Source of the DNA: Actinocatenispora sera
GTDB lineage: Bacteria; Actinomycetota; Actinomycetes; Mycobacteriales; Micromonosporaceae
Assembly (NCBI RefSeq): GCF_018324685.1
Contig: NZ_AP023354.1
Span: 2,232,001 to 2,296,000 of the forward strand
Length of the DNA: 64,000 bases
Direction: 5' to 3'
The translations under genes were made by a program, and so were the position numbers. The notes below the pieces were generated by a model. The model was not told where the DNA came from, searched no databases, and was given only the letters and a program-made list of their open reading frames with translations. Shown one piece after another: positions 9,030 to 16,120 of this stretch. How positions within the stretch are numbered: position 1 is the stretch's first letter; each line of letters begins with the position of its first letter.

Positions 9030-10235
9030 GTGCTCGACTCGGCGGCAGCACTGGCCAGGCGGCTACGCCTGCCGGGGGGTGCGCGCGGCGCGGCTTCGTG
9101 GGACCTCGGCTTGGCCGCCGTGCTGGCAGCCGCGTCCTTCGTGCCGCAACTCGCCGGAAACGGCCTGCAGTTCGGTCAGCTGGCGGTACGCCCGGCTGAC
9201 ACGTGGTCCGTTCTGCTGACCCTGGGTCAGTGCCTGCCGCTGTCGGTACGGCGCCGGTGGCCTTTGCTGTGCCTCGTGGTGGTGACCGGTTCCTTCGCCG
9301 CGTTCCAATCGCTGGGCTACCGCACCGACTTCGCCAGTGCGGGGCTGTTCGTCGCGGTGTACAGCGCCGGCGCCCATCTCGGTCGCTCCCGGCGCGGGGT
9401 GGCCGCGGTAGCGACCGCCGGCTACGTCGCACTTTCCGTCACCCTGCACGCCCTGCGGTCGCCGGAACGACTGATCGACTACGGCACCTTCTACCTCGCG
9501 CTGGTCATCTGCTGGCGAGCCGGCTCCTGGATGCGCGCCAGGCAGGCGGCGGAGGTCGAGCGGCGCCGGGAGAGCGCGCAGCAGGCCACGGCGGCCGAGC
9601 GGGCCCGCATCGTCCGGGAGATCCACGACGTGGTGACCCACCACGTGACCGCCATCGTCGTCCAGGCCGACTCGGCCCAGTATCTGGTCGGCTCGGCGCC
9701 AGACCGGGCTGTGGACAGCCTCTCTGCCATTAGCGGAACCGGGCGGCGGGCGCTGGCGGAACTGCGGCATCTGCTCGGTGTGCTCGAGGGGCCCGAGGGC
9801 GCGGCCGGTCCGCGGCCGGGGGTTCCCGCACCCTCCGTGGAGGAGGCGCCGGCATCCGGTCGGTTCCGCGATCTGGTCGAGCGAACCCGGCTGGCGGGAC
9901 AGCCGGCGGAACTGTTCGAGGACGGTGACGACGCGCCCATCGCCGGCGCTGCGCAACACGCCGCGTACCGGGTGGTGCAGGAAGCCCTGACCAACGCGGT
10001 GAAGCACGCGCCCGGCCGCCGCACCGTGGTCCGGGTACGGTACGGCACGGAGATCCGGATCGACGTCACCAGCGCGGGTCCGGTCATCGCCGAGCGCGCC
10101 TTCACCCCGGGACGCGGACTCACCGGCCTGCGCGAACGGGTGAACCTGTGCGGTGGGGAACTGTCCGCCGGTGCCCGACCCGGTGGTGGGTTCGTGGTCA
10201 GCGCCCGGATTCCGTCGGCGGGAGTGCGCGAATGA
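9030..10235 (+). CDS. sensor histidine kinase, NarL/LuxR-linked (HisKA_3) family
   Basis: A 401-residue membrane sensor kinase that presumably phosphorylates the adjacent regulator. About four or five hydrophobic segments fill residues 25-170, with no recognisable extracellular sensor domain. A coiled linker follows, then the HisKA_3 phosphoacceptor motif REIHDVVTHH with the histidine at residue 199. The HATPase_c part is short: the N-box is in VVQEALTNAVKHAPGR and the G-box in GRGLTGLRERV. It starts only three bases after tsaD, so it may be co-transcribed with the t6A genes. Its stop overlaps the regulator gene (ATGA). The signal is unknown; the group often responds to cell-envelope stress, but that is general family knowledge. 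Confidence 0.9.
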   Translation: MLDSAAALARRLRLPGGARGAASWDLGLAAVLAAASFVPQLAGNGLQFGQLAVRPADTWSVLLTLGQCLPLSVRRRWPLLCLVVVTGSFAAFQSLGYRTDFASAGLFVAVYSAGAHLGRSRRGVAAVATAGYVALSVTLHALRSPERLIDYGTFYLALVICWRAGSWMRARQAAEVERRRESAQQATAAERARIVREIHDVVTHHVTAIVVQADSAQYLVGSAPDRAVDSLSAISGTGRRALAELRHLLGVLEGPEGAAGPRPGVPAPSVEEAPASGRFRDLVERTRLAGQPAELFEDGDDAPIAGAAQHAAYRVVQEALTNAVKHAPGRRTVVRVRYGTEIRIDVTSAGPVIAERAFTPGRGLTGLRERVNLCGGELSAGARPGGGFVVSARIPSAGVRE

Positions 10236-10921
10236 CCGGCTCGGCGCCGATCCGCATCCTGGTTTGCGACGACCAGCCTTTGGTGCGTACCGGTTACTCC
10301 ACCACGTTCGCCGCGCAGCCCGGGTTCGAGGTGGCAGGTGAGGCGAGCAACGGGCGGGCGGCGGTGGACGGCGCCCGCCGGCTGCGCCCCGACGTGGTCG
10401 TGATGGATGTCAGGATGCCGGTGCTCGACGGCATCGAGGCGACCCGCCTGCTTGCCGGCCCGGGGGTGCCGGACCCGGTGAAGGTGCTGGTCGTCACCAC
10501 CTTCAACATCGACGAGTACGTCTACGCGGCGCTGCGGGCCGGGGCGAGCGGGTTCCTGCTCAAGGACTGTCTGCCCGCCCAGCTGATCGAAGGGGTACGC
10601 ACGGTCGCCGCCGGGGATTCGTTGCTCGACCCGGCGGTCACTCGCCGGCTGATCGGCCGGTTCGCCGCCCGGATCAGGAACGACGATCCCGCCCAACCCT
10701 CGGCGGGACACCCGCTGTCCGCGCTGACCCGGCGCGAGACCGAGGTGCTCAAACTGGTCGCTGCCGGGTTGTCGAACGCCGAGATCGCCGGGGTCCTTTT
10801 CATCGGTACCGAGACCGTGAAGACCTACGTCTCACGCATCCTCGCCAAGCTCCAGTTGCGCGACCGGGTGCAGGCGGTGGTCCTCGCCTACCGGGTGGGC
10901 CTGGTGCGCGACCGCGACTGA
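10232..10921 (+). CDS. NarL/LuxR-family response regulator
   Basis: Response regulator partner of the preceding kinase. The receiver domain (about residues 8-125) has the acidic pair in VCDDQP, the phosphoacceptor aspartate in VVVMDVRMP, and the lysine in GFLLKDCLP. The C-terminal LuxR helix-turn-helix runs from LTRRETEVLKLVAAGLSNAEIA to about residue 225, with the recognition helix in TETVKTYVSRILAKL. All phosphorylation residues are intact, so classical activation is expected. The ATG start overlaps the kinase stop by four bases. No downstream target is evident, although the DUF998 gene begins 140 bases on. Confidence 0.9.
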   Translation: MTGSAPIRILVCDDQPLVRTGYSTTFAAQPGFEVAGEASNGRAAVDGARRLRPDVVVMDVRMPVLDGIEATRLLAGPGVPDPVKVLVVTTFNIDEYVYAALRAGASGFLLKDCLPAQLIEGVRTVAAGDSLLDPAVTRRLIGRFAARIRNDDPAQPSAGHPLSALTRRETEVLKLVAAGLSNAEIAGVLFIGTETVKTYVSRILAKLQLRDRVQAVVLAYRVGLVRDRD

Positions 10922-11064
10922 CCCGGCCGGCGCGACCGGGCGGTCCCCCGTGAGAGCTACCGGGAGTTGTCCACCTTGGGGTGACTTACCCTGCGCCGCC
11001 CGATCGTAGCGTTCTGGGCGGATGTCGCGGCACGACGCCGCGGCCGTACCCAGGAGCGTCATCG

Positions 11065-11832
11065 ATGGACAGCGGATCCACACCAGCATCCAGTCCCGCA
11101 GTCGGCGACGCACCGAGGGCTTCGCCGCGGCGCCGGCCCGGGCCGGCGCGCTGGGCCTGGCTCGGCGCCGCGGCGCAGGTCGTCTTCCTCGTGGTCATGA
11201 TCGCCGCCGCGTTCTGGCAGGGCCCGCGCTACAGCGTCCTGAAGCACACCGTCAGCGACATGTCCGCGATCGGCGCGCCGCACGCCATGGTCCCCATCGT
11301 CGTCTTCACCGTGTGCGGCGCCGCGACGATCGTCTTCGCGCTGCGCTCGGTGTGGCCGACGCTGCGTCCCGGCGGTTGGCGGGCGGCCCTGGGTACCGCG
11401 CTGCTCGCGCTGTCCGTGGTCGGCCTCGGTGACCTGCTGAGCTCGCAGGAACGGCTCGCCTGCCGGATGGCCGACCCGGGCTGCACCGCCATCAAGCAGA
11501 TCTCCAACGCAGGCGGCAGTACGGACAACGTCGTCACCTCGCTCGGCGTACTGCTTCTCGTCGTCGCCGGGTTCTTCCTGGCCGCGGCGATGCGCCGAAC
11601 GCCGGGCTGGCAGCGGTGGGCCTGGCCGGCCCGCTGGGCGGCGATCCTGGTCCTTGCCTTCGCCGTCGCCGACGTGCTGACCCAGAACGCGGGCCTGGGC
11701 GGGCTGTTCGAGCGGTTGGTCGCGGTGACCGGCGCCGTTGCGGTCGGCGTACTCGCGGTCGGGATCCTCCGTCGCGGCGCAGCTCGCGAGCCCTACCGCG
11801 AAACGGTGAGGCCGACGAGAATGGGGTCGTGA
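11065..11832 (+). CDS. DUF998 family integral membrane protein
   Basis: A 255-residue protein with a polar 30-residue N-terminus and about six hydrophobic segments. The block HTVSDMSAIGAPHA near residue 70 is characteristic of DUF998 proteins. The function of the family is unknown. The ATG at 11065 is preferred over an upstream in-frame start because AGGAG lies eight bases before it. The TAGCGT at 11007-11012 could be its -10 box. The stop overlaps the next small gene (GTGA). It may belong to the regulon of the upstream two-component system, but only proximity suggests this. Confidence 0.8.
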   Translation: MDSGSTPASSPAVGDAPRASPRRRPGPARWAWLGAAAQVVFLVVMIAAAFWQGPRYSVLKHTVSDMSAIGAPHAMVPIVVFTVCGAATIVFALRSVWPTLRPGGWRAALGTALLALSVVGLGDLLSSQERLACRMADPGCTAIKQISNAGGSTDNVVTSLGVLLLVVAGFFLAAAMRRTPGWQRWAWPARWAAILVLAFAVADVLTQNAGLGGLFERLVAVTGAVAVGVLAVGILRRGAAREPYRETVRPTRMGS

Positions 11833-12083
11833 TCGTACGGATGTGGGAGGCCAGGGCGCATCCCGCCGAGTTCCCGGAACTGCTCGACTGGGTGTACAAG
11901 GCGGTCGTGCCGGCGTTCGCGGTGGAGCCGGGGCACCTGGGTACCGAGGTGTTCCGGTCCGGCGACGAGCGGATCGTGGTGCTCTCCCGCTGGCGCGACC
12001 AGCCGGCGGAGATCGCCGAACCGCCGGCGCGGCTGGTGCCCCGGCCGCCGCACTCCTGGGACTTCGTCCCGGTCGACCGCTGA
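11829..12083 (+). CDS. small ABM-type (antibiotic biosynthesis monooxygenase-like) protein
   Basis: An 84-residue protein with the dimeric alpha+beta barrel look of ABM-fold proteins: an N-terminal strand VRMWEARAH, a helix ELLDWVYKAVVPAF, and a strand-turn pattern GHLGTEVFRSGDERIVVLSRW. ABM proteins include cofactor-independent monooxygenases and many small stress proteins, so the substrate cannot be assigned. It is coupled to the DUF998 gene by a GTGA overlap and is convergent with the HAD gene across a strong hairpin. Its rather short C-terminus makes the family call moderately certain. Confidence 0.65.
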   Translation: MIVRMWEARAHPAEFPELLDWVYKAVVPAFAVEPGHLGTEVFRSGDERIVVLSRWRDQPAEIAEPPARLVPRPPHSWDFVPVDR

Positions 12084-12090
12084 GCGACCC

Positions 12091-12123
12091 CGTGCCTCGC
12101 CGGATCCGAACCGGCGGGGCACG
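12091..12123. terminator. bidirectional hairpin between convergent genes
   Basis: CGTGCCTCGCCGG (12091-12103) pairs with CCGGCGGGGCACG (12111-12123) over 13 bp with one G-U pair and a 7-base loop. It lies between the stop codons of the ABM-like gene and the HAD gene, the expected place for a shared terminator. Confidence 0.65.
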
Positions 12124-12159
12124 CTCGGCCCGAGCCGGTGATGGGGTCCGGCCGCCGAG

Positions 12160-12855
12160 CTATGCCCCGTCCGGTACCAGGTCGTCGAGCAGCGCGTCCA
12201 GCTCGGCGAGGCTGGAGACCCGGGGGCCGGTCCAGCCCGCGGTGTCCGCCCAGGGGTCGGCGATCGCGGTGTCGGCCAGTACCGTCGGCAGCCCCAGCGC
12301 CGCCGCACCGGACAGCTCGCCGCTCGCGCCGTCGCCGACGAACGCACACGACGTCGGCGGCAGGTTCAACGCCACCACCGCGGCCAGGTAGGCGCGCGGG
12401 TCCGGCTTCGCGTAGCCGAGCGTGCTGGAGAACACCGCCAGTTCGAACCGGTCGACGAACTCGGTCTCCCGCCACAACAGCGGCACCTCGGCGCTGCAGT
12501 TGGTCACCAGCGCGAGGCGCCAACCCTTGTCGCGCAAGGCATCCAGCGCGGCCAGTACGCCCGGGGCGGGGTGCAGCTGGCGCCGGGTCAGGGCGAGCCG
12601 CTGCCGGACCGCGCTGTCGACCGCGGCGGCGGTGGGCCGGCCACCGACCCGCTCGGCGAGGGTACGCATCGTCTCGGGTAGGTCGCCGAGGTGGCCGGTG
12701 AACCGGTCCTTGCGGCTGGCCCGTACCTCGGCGGCGAACCGCTCGGCGTCCACGCCGAGCACCGCGGAGATCCGCCGGGACACCTCGTCCCGCTGTACCG
12801 AGGTGTCGCCGGGCACCAGCGTGCCGAACAGGTCGAACAGAATCGCGCGCGTCAC
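12160..12855 (-). CDS. HAD-superfamily hydrolase (HAD-IA)
   Basis: A 231-residue haloacid-dehalogenase-type phosphatase. Motif I is FDLFGTLVPGD at the N-terminus with both catalytic aspartate positions, except that the second is the G-T-x loop typical of HAD-IA. Motif II is VTNCSAEV near residue 118, motif III is KPDPRAYL, and motif IV is FVGDGASGELSGAAALG. The helical cap (about residues 18-90) is of the C1 type. The substrate is unknown; small phosphorylated metabolites are usual. A TAGCGT box six bases before the GTG start suggests a leaderless transcript. Confidence 0.85.
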   Translation of the reverse strand: MTRAILFDLFGTLVPGDTSVQRDEVSRRISAVLGVDAERFAAEVRASRKDRFTGHLGDLPETMRTLAERVGGRPTAAAVDSAVRQRLALTRRQLHPAPGVLAALDALRDKGWRLALVTNCSAEVPLLWRETEFVDRFELAVFSSTLGYAKPDPRAYLAAVVALNLPPTSCAFVGDGASGELSGAAALGLPTVLADTAIADPWADTAGWTGPRVSSLAELDALLDDLVPDGA

Positions 12856-12861
12856 GCCCGC

Positions 12862-12867
12862 ACGCTA
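12862..12867 (-). promoter_or_regulatory. -10 box, probable leaderless start of HAD gene
   Basis: TAGCGT (minus strand) ends six bases before the GTG at 12855, the spacing expected if transcription starts at the first base of the start codon. No clear -35 is visible. Confidence 0.45.
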
Positions 12868-12944
12868 CCGGCCCCCGCCACCCGCCCAGCGCCCGCCCGC
12901 CTCCCACCGCCCGCCCGCCGCCCGCCCAGCGCCCGTCCAGGCTC

Positions 12945-13004
12945 GTTGATCAAGGGATTCGGGAGCATCGTGCCAGGATCGCGGGGACGAATCCCTTGAT
13001 CAAC
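12945..13004. repeat. palindromic repeat copy 1 (TTGATCAAGGGATTCG)
   Basis: GTTGATCAAGGGATTCG (12945-12961) is exactly repeated as its reverse complement at 12988-13004, with a 26-base spacer. A related palindrome is at 14050-14108, so the acetyltransferase gene lies between two copies. It could be a bidirectional terminator or a small mobile palindrome. Confidence 0.7.
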
Positions 13005-13073
13005 GCGGCGTGGGAGTCAGGGCGGGAGCAACGCGGCGTGGGTGTCAGGGCGGGACCGGCGCGGCGTGGGGTG

Positions 13074-13958
13074 TCAGGGCGGGGCCGGCCAGTAGGAGCG
13101 GCGTTCGGCCACGGCGGTGAAGCCGAGGGCGCGGTACAGGGCGACCGCGGGGCGGTTGGAGACCGGCGTGAGCACGGCGACTCCGGTGGCGCCGAGCCGG
13201 GCCAAGCGGCGGAACGCCTCGGCGATCACCGCGCTGGCGTGGCCGCGCCGGCGGTGCCCCGGATGCGTACCGGCCGGCTCGAGCAGCGCGGTGCCACCCG
13301 GCGGGCCGAGCCAGGCGAGGCAGAACGCGGTGATCCGGTCGTCCACCGTGCCGACCAGGTCGAGCTCGGCGCGGTAGCCGGGCACCGCGCGCAGCCGCTG
13401 GTACCGCTCGGGAGTGAGCGACGAGCCGGGAAACGCGGCGTGCTGCACGGCCACCCGCTGGGCCGCGTCGGCGGACCGGAACGCCCGTACCGTGGGTTCG
13501 GCCGGGGGTTCGGCCACCGCGCCGGGCAGCGGGCGCCACAGGTGCAGCCAGATGTCCGGGTCCGGCTCGTAGCCGGCGGCGAGCAGCGCGCGGGTCAGCG
13601 CGCCGGGGCCGGGCGGCGGGTCGATCCAGGGCCCGCCGCCGGCCCGGTCCAGCCGCCGGGACAGGTCGGCGAGGACCGCGTCGGCCAGCGTCGAGTCGTG
13701 CAGGTACGCGGGGTTGACGGCGCAGCGGGCACTGCCCGGCTGGTCGCACAGGATCACTGCGGCGCAGCGCCCGGTGGCGTCCCACCAGACCCGGATCTGC
13801 TCGTCCCGGATAGCCGGCTCGAACCGCAGCGCCCAGCCGAGGTCACCGGCCTGCAGCTGCCACCCGCAGCCGGCCGACGGTTCCCAGGCGCGCAGCGACG
13901 CCAGTACCGTGCCGGCCTCCCGGTCGGTCAACCGGCGCCGGGTGAACCCCGTCTCCAC
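13074..13958 (-). CDS. GNAT-family N-acetyltransferase
   Basis: A protein of 294 residues whose C-terminal half (about 155-290) is a clear GNAT domain: AFCLAWLGPPGGTALLEPAGTHP, the acetyl-CoA loop GHRRRGHASAVIAEAF and the final VSNRPAVALYRALGF. The N-terminal half has a weaker, possibly second GNAT-like fold. The frame is open to 14042, but the GTG at 13958 follows AGGG at good distance and avoids a low-quality extension, so it is preferred. The substrate is unknown. The gene is bracketed on both sides by related palindromes (12945-13004 and 14050-14108), suggesting it may have moved as a unit. Confidence 0.8.
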   Translation of the reverse strand: METGFTRRRLTDREAGTVLASLRAWEPSAGCGWQLQAGDLGWALRFEPAIRDEQIRVWWDATGRCAAVILCDQPGSARCAVNPAYLHDSTLADAVLADLSRRLDRAGGGPWIDPPPGPGALTRALLAAGYEPDPDIWLHLWRPLPGAVAEPPAEPTVRAFRSADAAQRVAVQHAAFPGSSLTPERYQRLRAVPGYRAELDLVGTVDDRITAFCLAWLGPPGGTALLEPAGTHPGHRRRGHASAVIAEAFRRLARLGATGVAVLTPVSNRPAVALYRALGFTAVAERRSYWPAPP

Positions 13959-14049
13959 GAAACGGCACCCTATGTGCCGGTGCCCCGGCGCGCGGTAGGG
14001 AAATCGTCGAACTGTGTCGCACGGCGCACCGATCCGCCCCAACCCCGCC

Positions 14050-14108
14050 GTCGATCAAGGGATCGGGACACGGAGTCGTCGCGTTTCGTGCCCGAATCCC
14101 TTGATCAA
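14050..14108. repeat. palindromic repeat copy 2
   Basis: GTCGATCAAGGGATCGGG (14050-14067) faces CCCGAATCCCTTGATCAAC (14090-14108), an imperfect palindrome with the same arm sequence as the copy at 12945. The spacer differs between copies, so only the arms are conserved. Confidence 0.65.
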
Positions 14109-14222
14109 CTGACCGCGCGGGGCCGCGCAGGGCCGCGCGGGGCCGCGCGGGAGCCGGAGTGGGGGAGGGGCGGGGGTGGGGGCGGGGTGGGAAACTCGGT
14201 CGCGGTGGGGGTGGGGCGGCCG

Positions 14223-14228
14223 TAGCGT
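14223..14228 (+). promoter_or_regulatory. -10 box upstream of ABC exporter genes
   Basis: TAGCGT ends eight bases before the GTG start at 14237, consistent with a leaderless or nearly leaderless transcript for the exporter operon. Confidence 0.4.
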
Positions 14229-14236
14229 CGGGGGGC

Positions 14237-16120
14237 GTGCGTCAACTGCCCCTCGCCGACCCCGGTACTCCGGTACACCGCTCACCGGCCGCGTACCTGC
14301 GGTGGCTGGTGCGCAAGCAGGCCGGCACGATCCTCGTCGCCATGTGCTTCGGCATCGCCTGGATGCTCGCGCAGGCGCTCATGCCGGCCGCGATCGGCAA
14401 GGCCATCGACGCCGGTCTCGGGCACCGCAACACCCGGGCGCTGTTCGACTGGGCGGCGGTGCTGTTCGGGCTCGGCGTGGTCCAGGCCGCCGCCGGCGTG
14501 ATGCGGCACCGGCTCGCCGTGTCCAACTTCCTGACCGCCGCGTACCGGACCGTGCAGGTGGTCACCCGGCACTCGGTACGGCTCGGCGCGACGCTGCCGA
14601 AGCGGGTGGCGACCGGCGAGGTGGTGACCGTGGGCGCGACCGACATCGCCCAGCTCGGCAACTCGCTGGACATCTCCGGCCGGCTCGCCGGCTCGGTCGT
14701 CTCGTTCGTCACCGTGGCGATCATCCTGCTCGCCACCTCGGTACCGCTGGGTCTGCTCGTGCTGATCGGGGTGCCGGTGCTGGTCCTCGCGATCGGGCCG
14801 ATGCTCAAGCCGCTGCACCGCCGCCAGCAGGCGCAGCGGGAGCTCGCCGGCGACCTCACCTCGTACGCGAACGACATCGTGCACGGCCTGCGGGTGCTGC
14901 GCGGCGTCGGCGGCGAGGAGGTCTTCGCGCGGCGCTACGCGGCCCGGTCGCAGCGGGTACGGGCGGCCGGCTACCGGGTCGCCGGGGTCGAGTCGGCCCT
15001 GGACGCCACCCAGATCCTGCTGCCCGGCGTCTTCGTCGTGCTGGTCACCTGGCTCGGTGCGCGGTTCGCGCTGACCGGGGTGATCAGCCCCGGCCAGCTC
15101 GTCGCGTTCTACGGGTACGCGGCGTTCCTGGTGCAGCCGCTGAGCACGCTCACCGAGGCGGCCGACAACCTGACCCGCGGCCTGGTCGCCGCCCGCCGGG
15201 TGGTGCGCATCCTCGACATCGAGCCGGAGCTGTCCGACCCGCAGACCCCGGCCGCGGTACCGGACGAGCCGGGCGAGGTGGAGCTGGCCGACGCGGCCTC
15301 CGGGGTGCGGATCGCCGCGGGCTCGCTGACGGTACTGGTGGTGTCCGGCCGGCCGTCCGCCGCGCAGCTCGCCGACCGGCTCGGCCGGTACACGGCCGGG
15401 TCGGTGCTGTTCCGCGGGGTGCCGCTGGACCGGCTGCCGACCGCCGAGGTGCGTCGGCGCATCCTGGTGTCCGACACCGGGTCGCGGCTGTTCGCCGGCC
15501 CGCTGCGGGCCGAGCTGGACCCGTCCGGCGCGCTGCGCGACGAGCGGATCCTGGCCGCGCTGGACGCCGCGTCCGGCGCGGACATCCTGGCCGGTCTGCC
15601 GGACGGGCTGGACACCGCGATCGAGGAACGCGGCCGGTCGGTGTCCGGCGGCCAGCAGCAGCGGCTGGTGCTGGCGCGGGCGCTGCTCGCCGATCCGGAC
15701 GTGCTGATCCTGGTCGAGCCGACCTCGGCGGTCGACGCGCACACGGAGGCGCGCATCGCGGCCCGGTTCGCCGAGTTCCGCGCCGGCCGGACCACGGTGG
15801 TGCTGACCGAGAGCCCGCTGCTCGCGGACCGGGCCGACACCGTGCTGTTCGTGTCCGGCGGCGTGCTCGCCGCCGCCGGCAGGCACGCCGACCTGCTCGC
15901 GAACCCGGCGTACCGCGCGGTGGTGCTGCGCGGCGAGGACGACGACCGACCCGACGGCACCGGGGACGGGACGGGCACCGTCGCCGGCGCCGAGCCGACC
16001 GGCGGGCAGCCGGGCGCCGCGGCGACCGGTACGGGCCGGTCCGGAACGGTGGCCGCGGAACGGATCGGGGCGGTGGCCGCCGACCCGACGCTGCCGCTGC
16101 GTGCGGAGGTGACGGAATGA
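14237..16120 (+). CDS. ABC exporter half-transporter with degenerate ATP-binding motifs (subunit 1)
   Basis: A 627-residue exporter half: six transmembrane segments (about residues 20-310) then an ABC domain (about 345-570). The Walker A region reads TVLVVSGRPSAAQLADRL, with no GxxGxGKS/T and no lysine. The Walker B reads VLILVEPTSAVD, with valine in place of aspartate. The signature VSGGQQQR is intact. The next gene has the reciprocal pattern, so the pair should form a heterodimer with one working ATP site. The C-terminal 60 residues are glycine- and alanine-rich linker. The GTG start was chosen because it directly precedes the conserved N-terminal elbow. The cargo is unknown; lipids, peptides and drugs are all possible. 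Confidence 0.9.
   Translation: MRQLPLADPGTPVHRSPAAYLRWLVRKQAGTILVAMCFGIAWMLAQALMPAAIGKAIDAGLGHRNTRALFDWAAVLFGLGVVQAAAGVMRHRLAVSNFLTAAYRTVQVVTRHSVRLGATLPKRVATGEVVTVGATDIAQLGNSLDISGRLAGSVVSFVTVAIILLATSVPLGLLVLIGVPVLVLAIGPMLKPLHRRQQAQRELAGDLTSYANDIVHGLRVLRGVGGEEVFARRYAARSQRVRAAGYRVAGVESALDATQILLPGVFVVLVTWLGARFALTGVISPGQLVAFYGYAAFLVQPLSTLTEAADNLTRGLVAARRVVRILDIEPELSDPQTPAAVPDEPGEVELADAASGVRIAAGSLTVLVVSGRPSAAQLADRLGRYTAGSVLFRGVPLDRLPTAEVRRRILVSDTGSRLFAGPLRAELDPSGALRDERILAALDAASGADILAGLPDGLDTAIEERGRSVSGGQQQRLVLARALLADPDVLILVEPTSAVDAHTEARIAARFAEFRAGRTTVVLTESPLLADRADTVLFVSGGVLAAAGRHADLLANPAYRAVVLRGEDDDRPDGTGDGTGTVAGAEPTGGQPGAAATGTGRSGTVAAERIGAVAADPTLPLRAEVTE

Noticed and set aside
12945-14108. Palindromes considered as integron, attachment or CRISPR sites
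   Set aside because: There is no integrase, no spacer array and no target duplication; the arms look like ordinary repeats or terminators.
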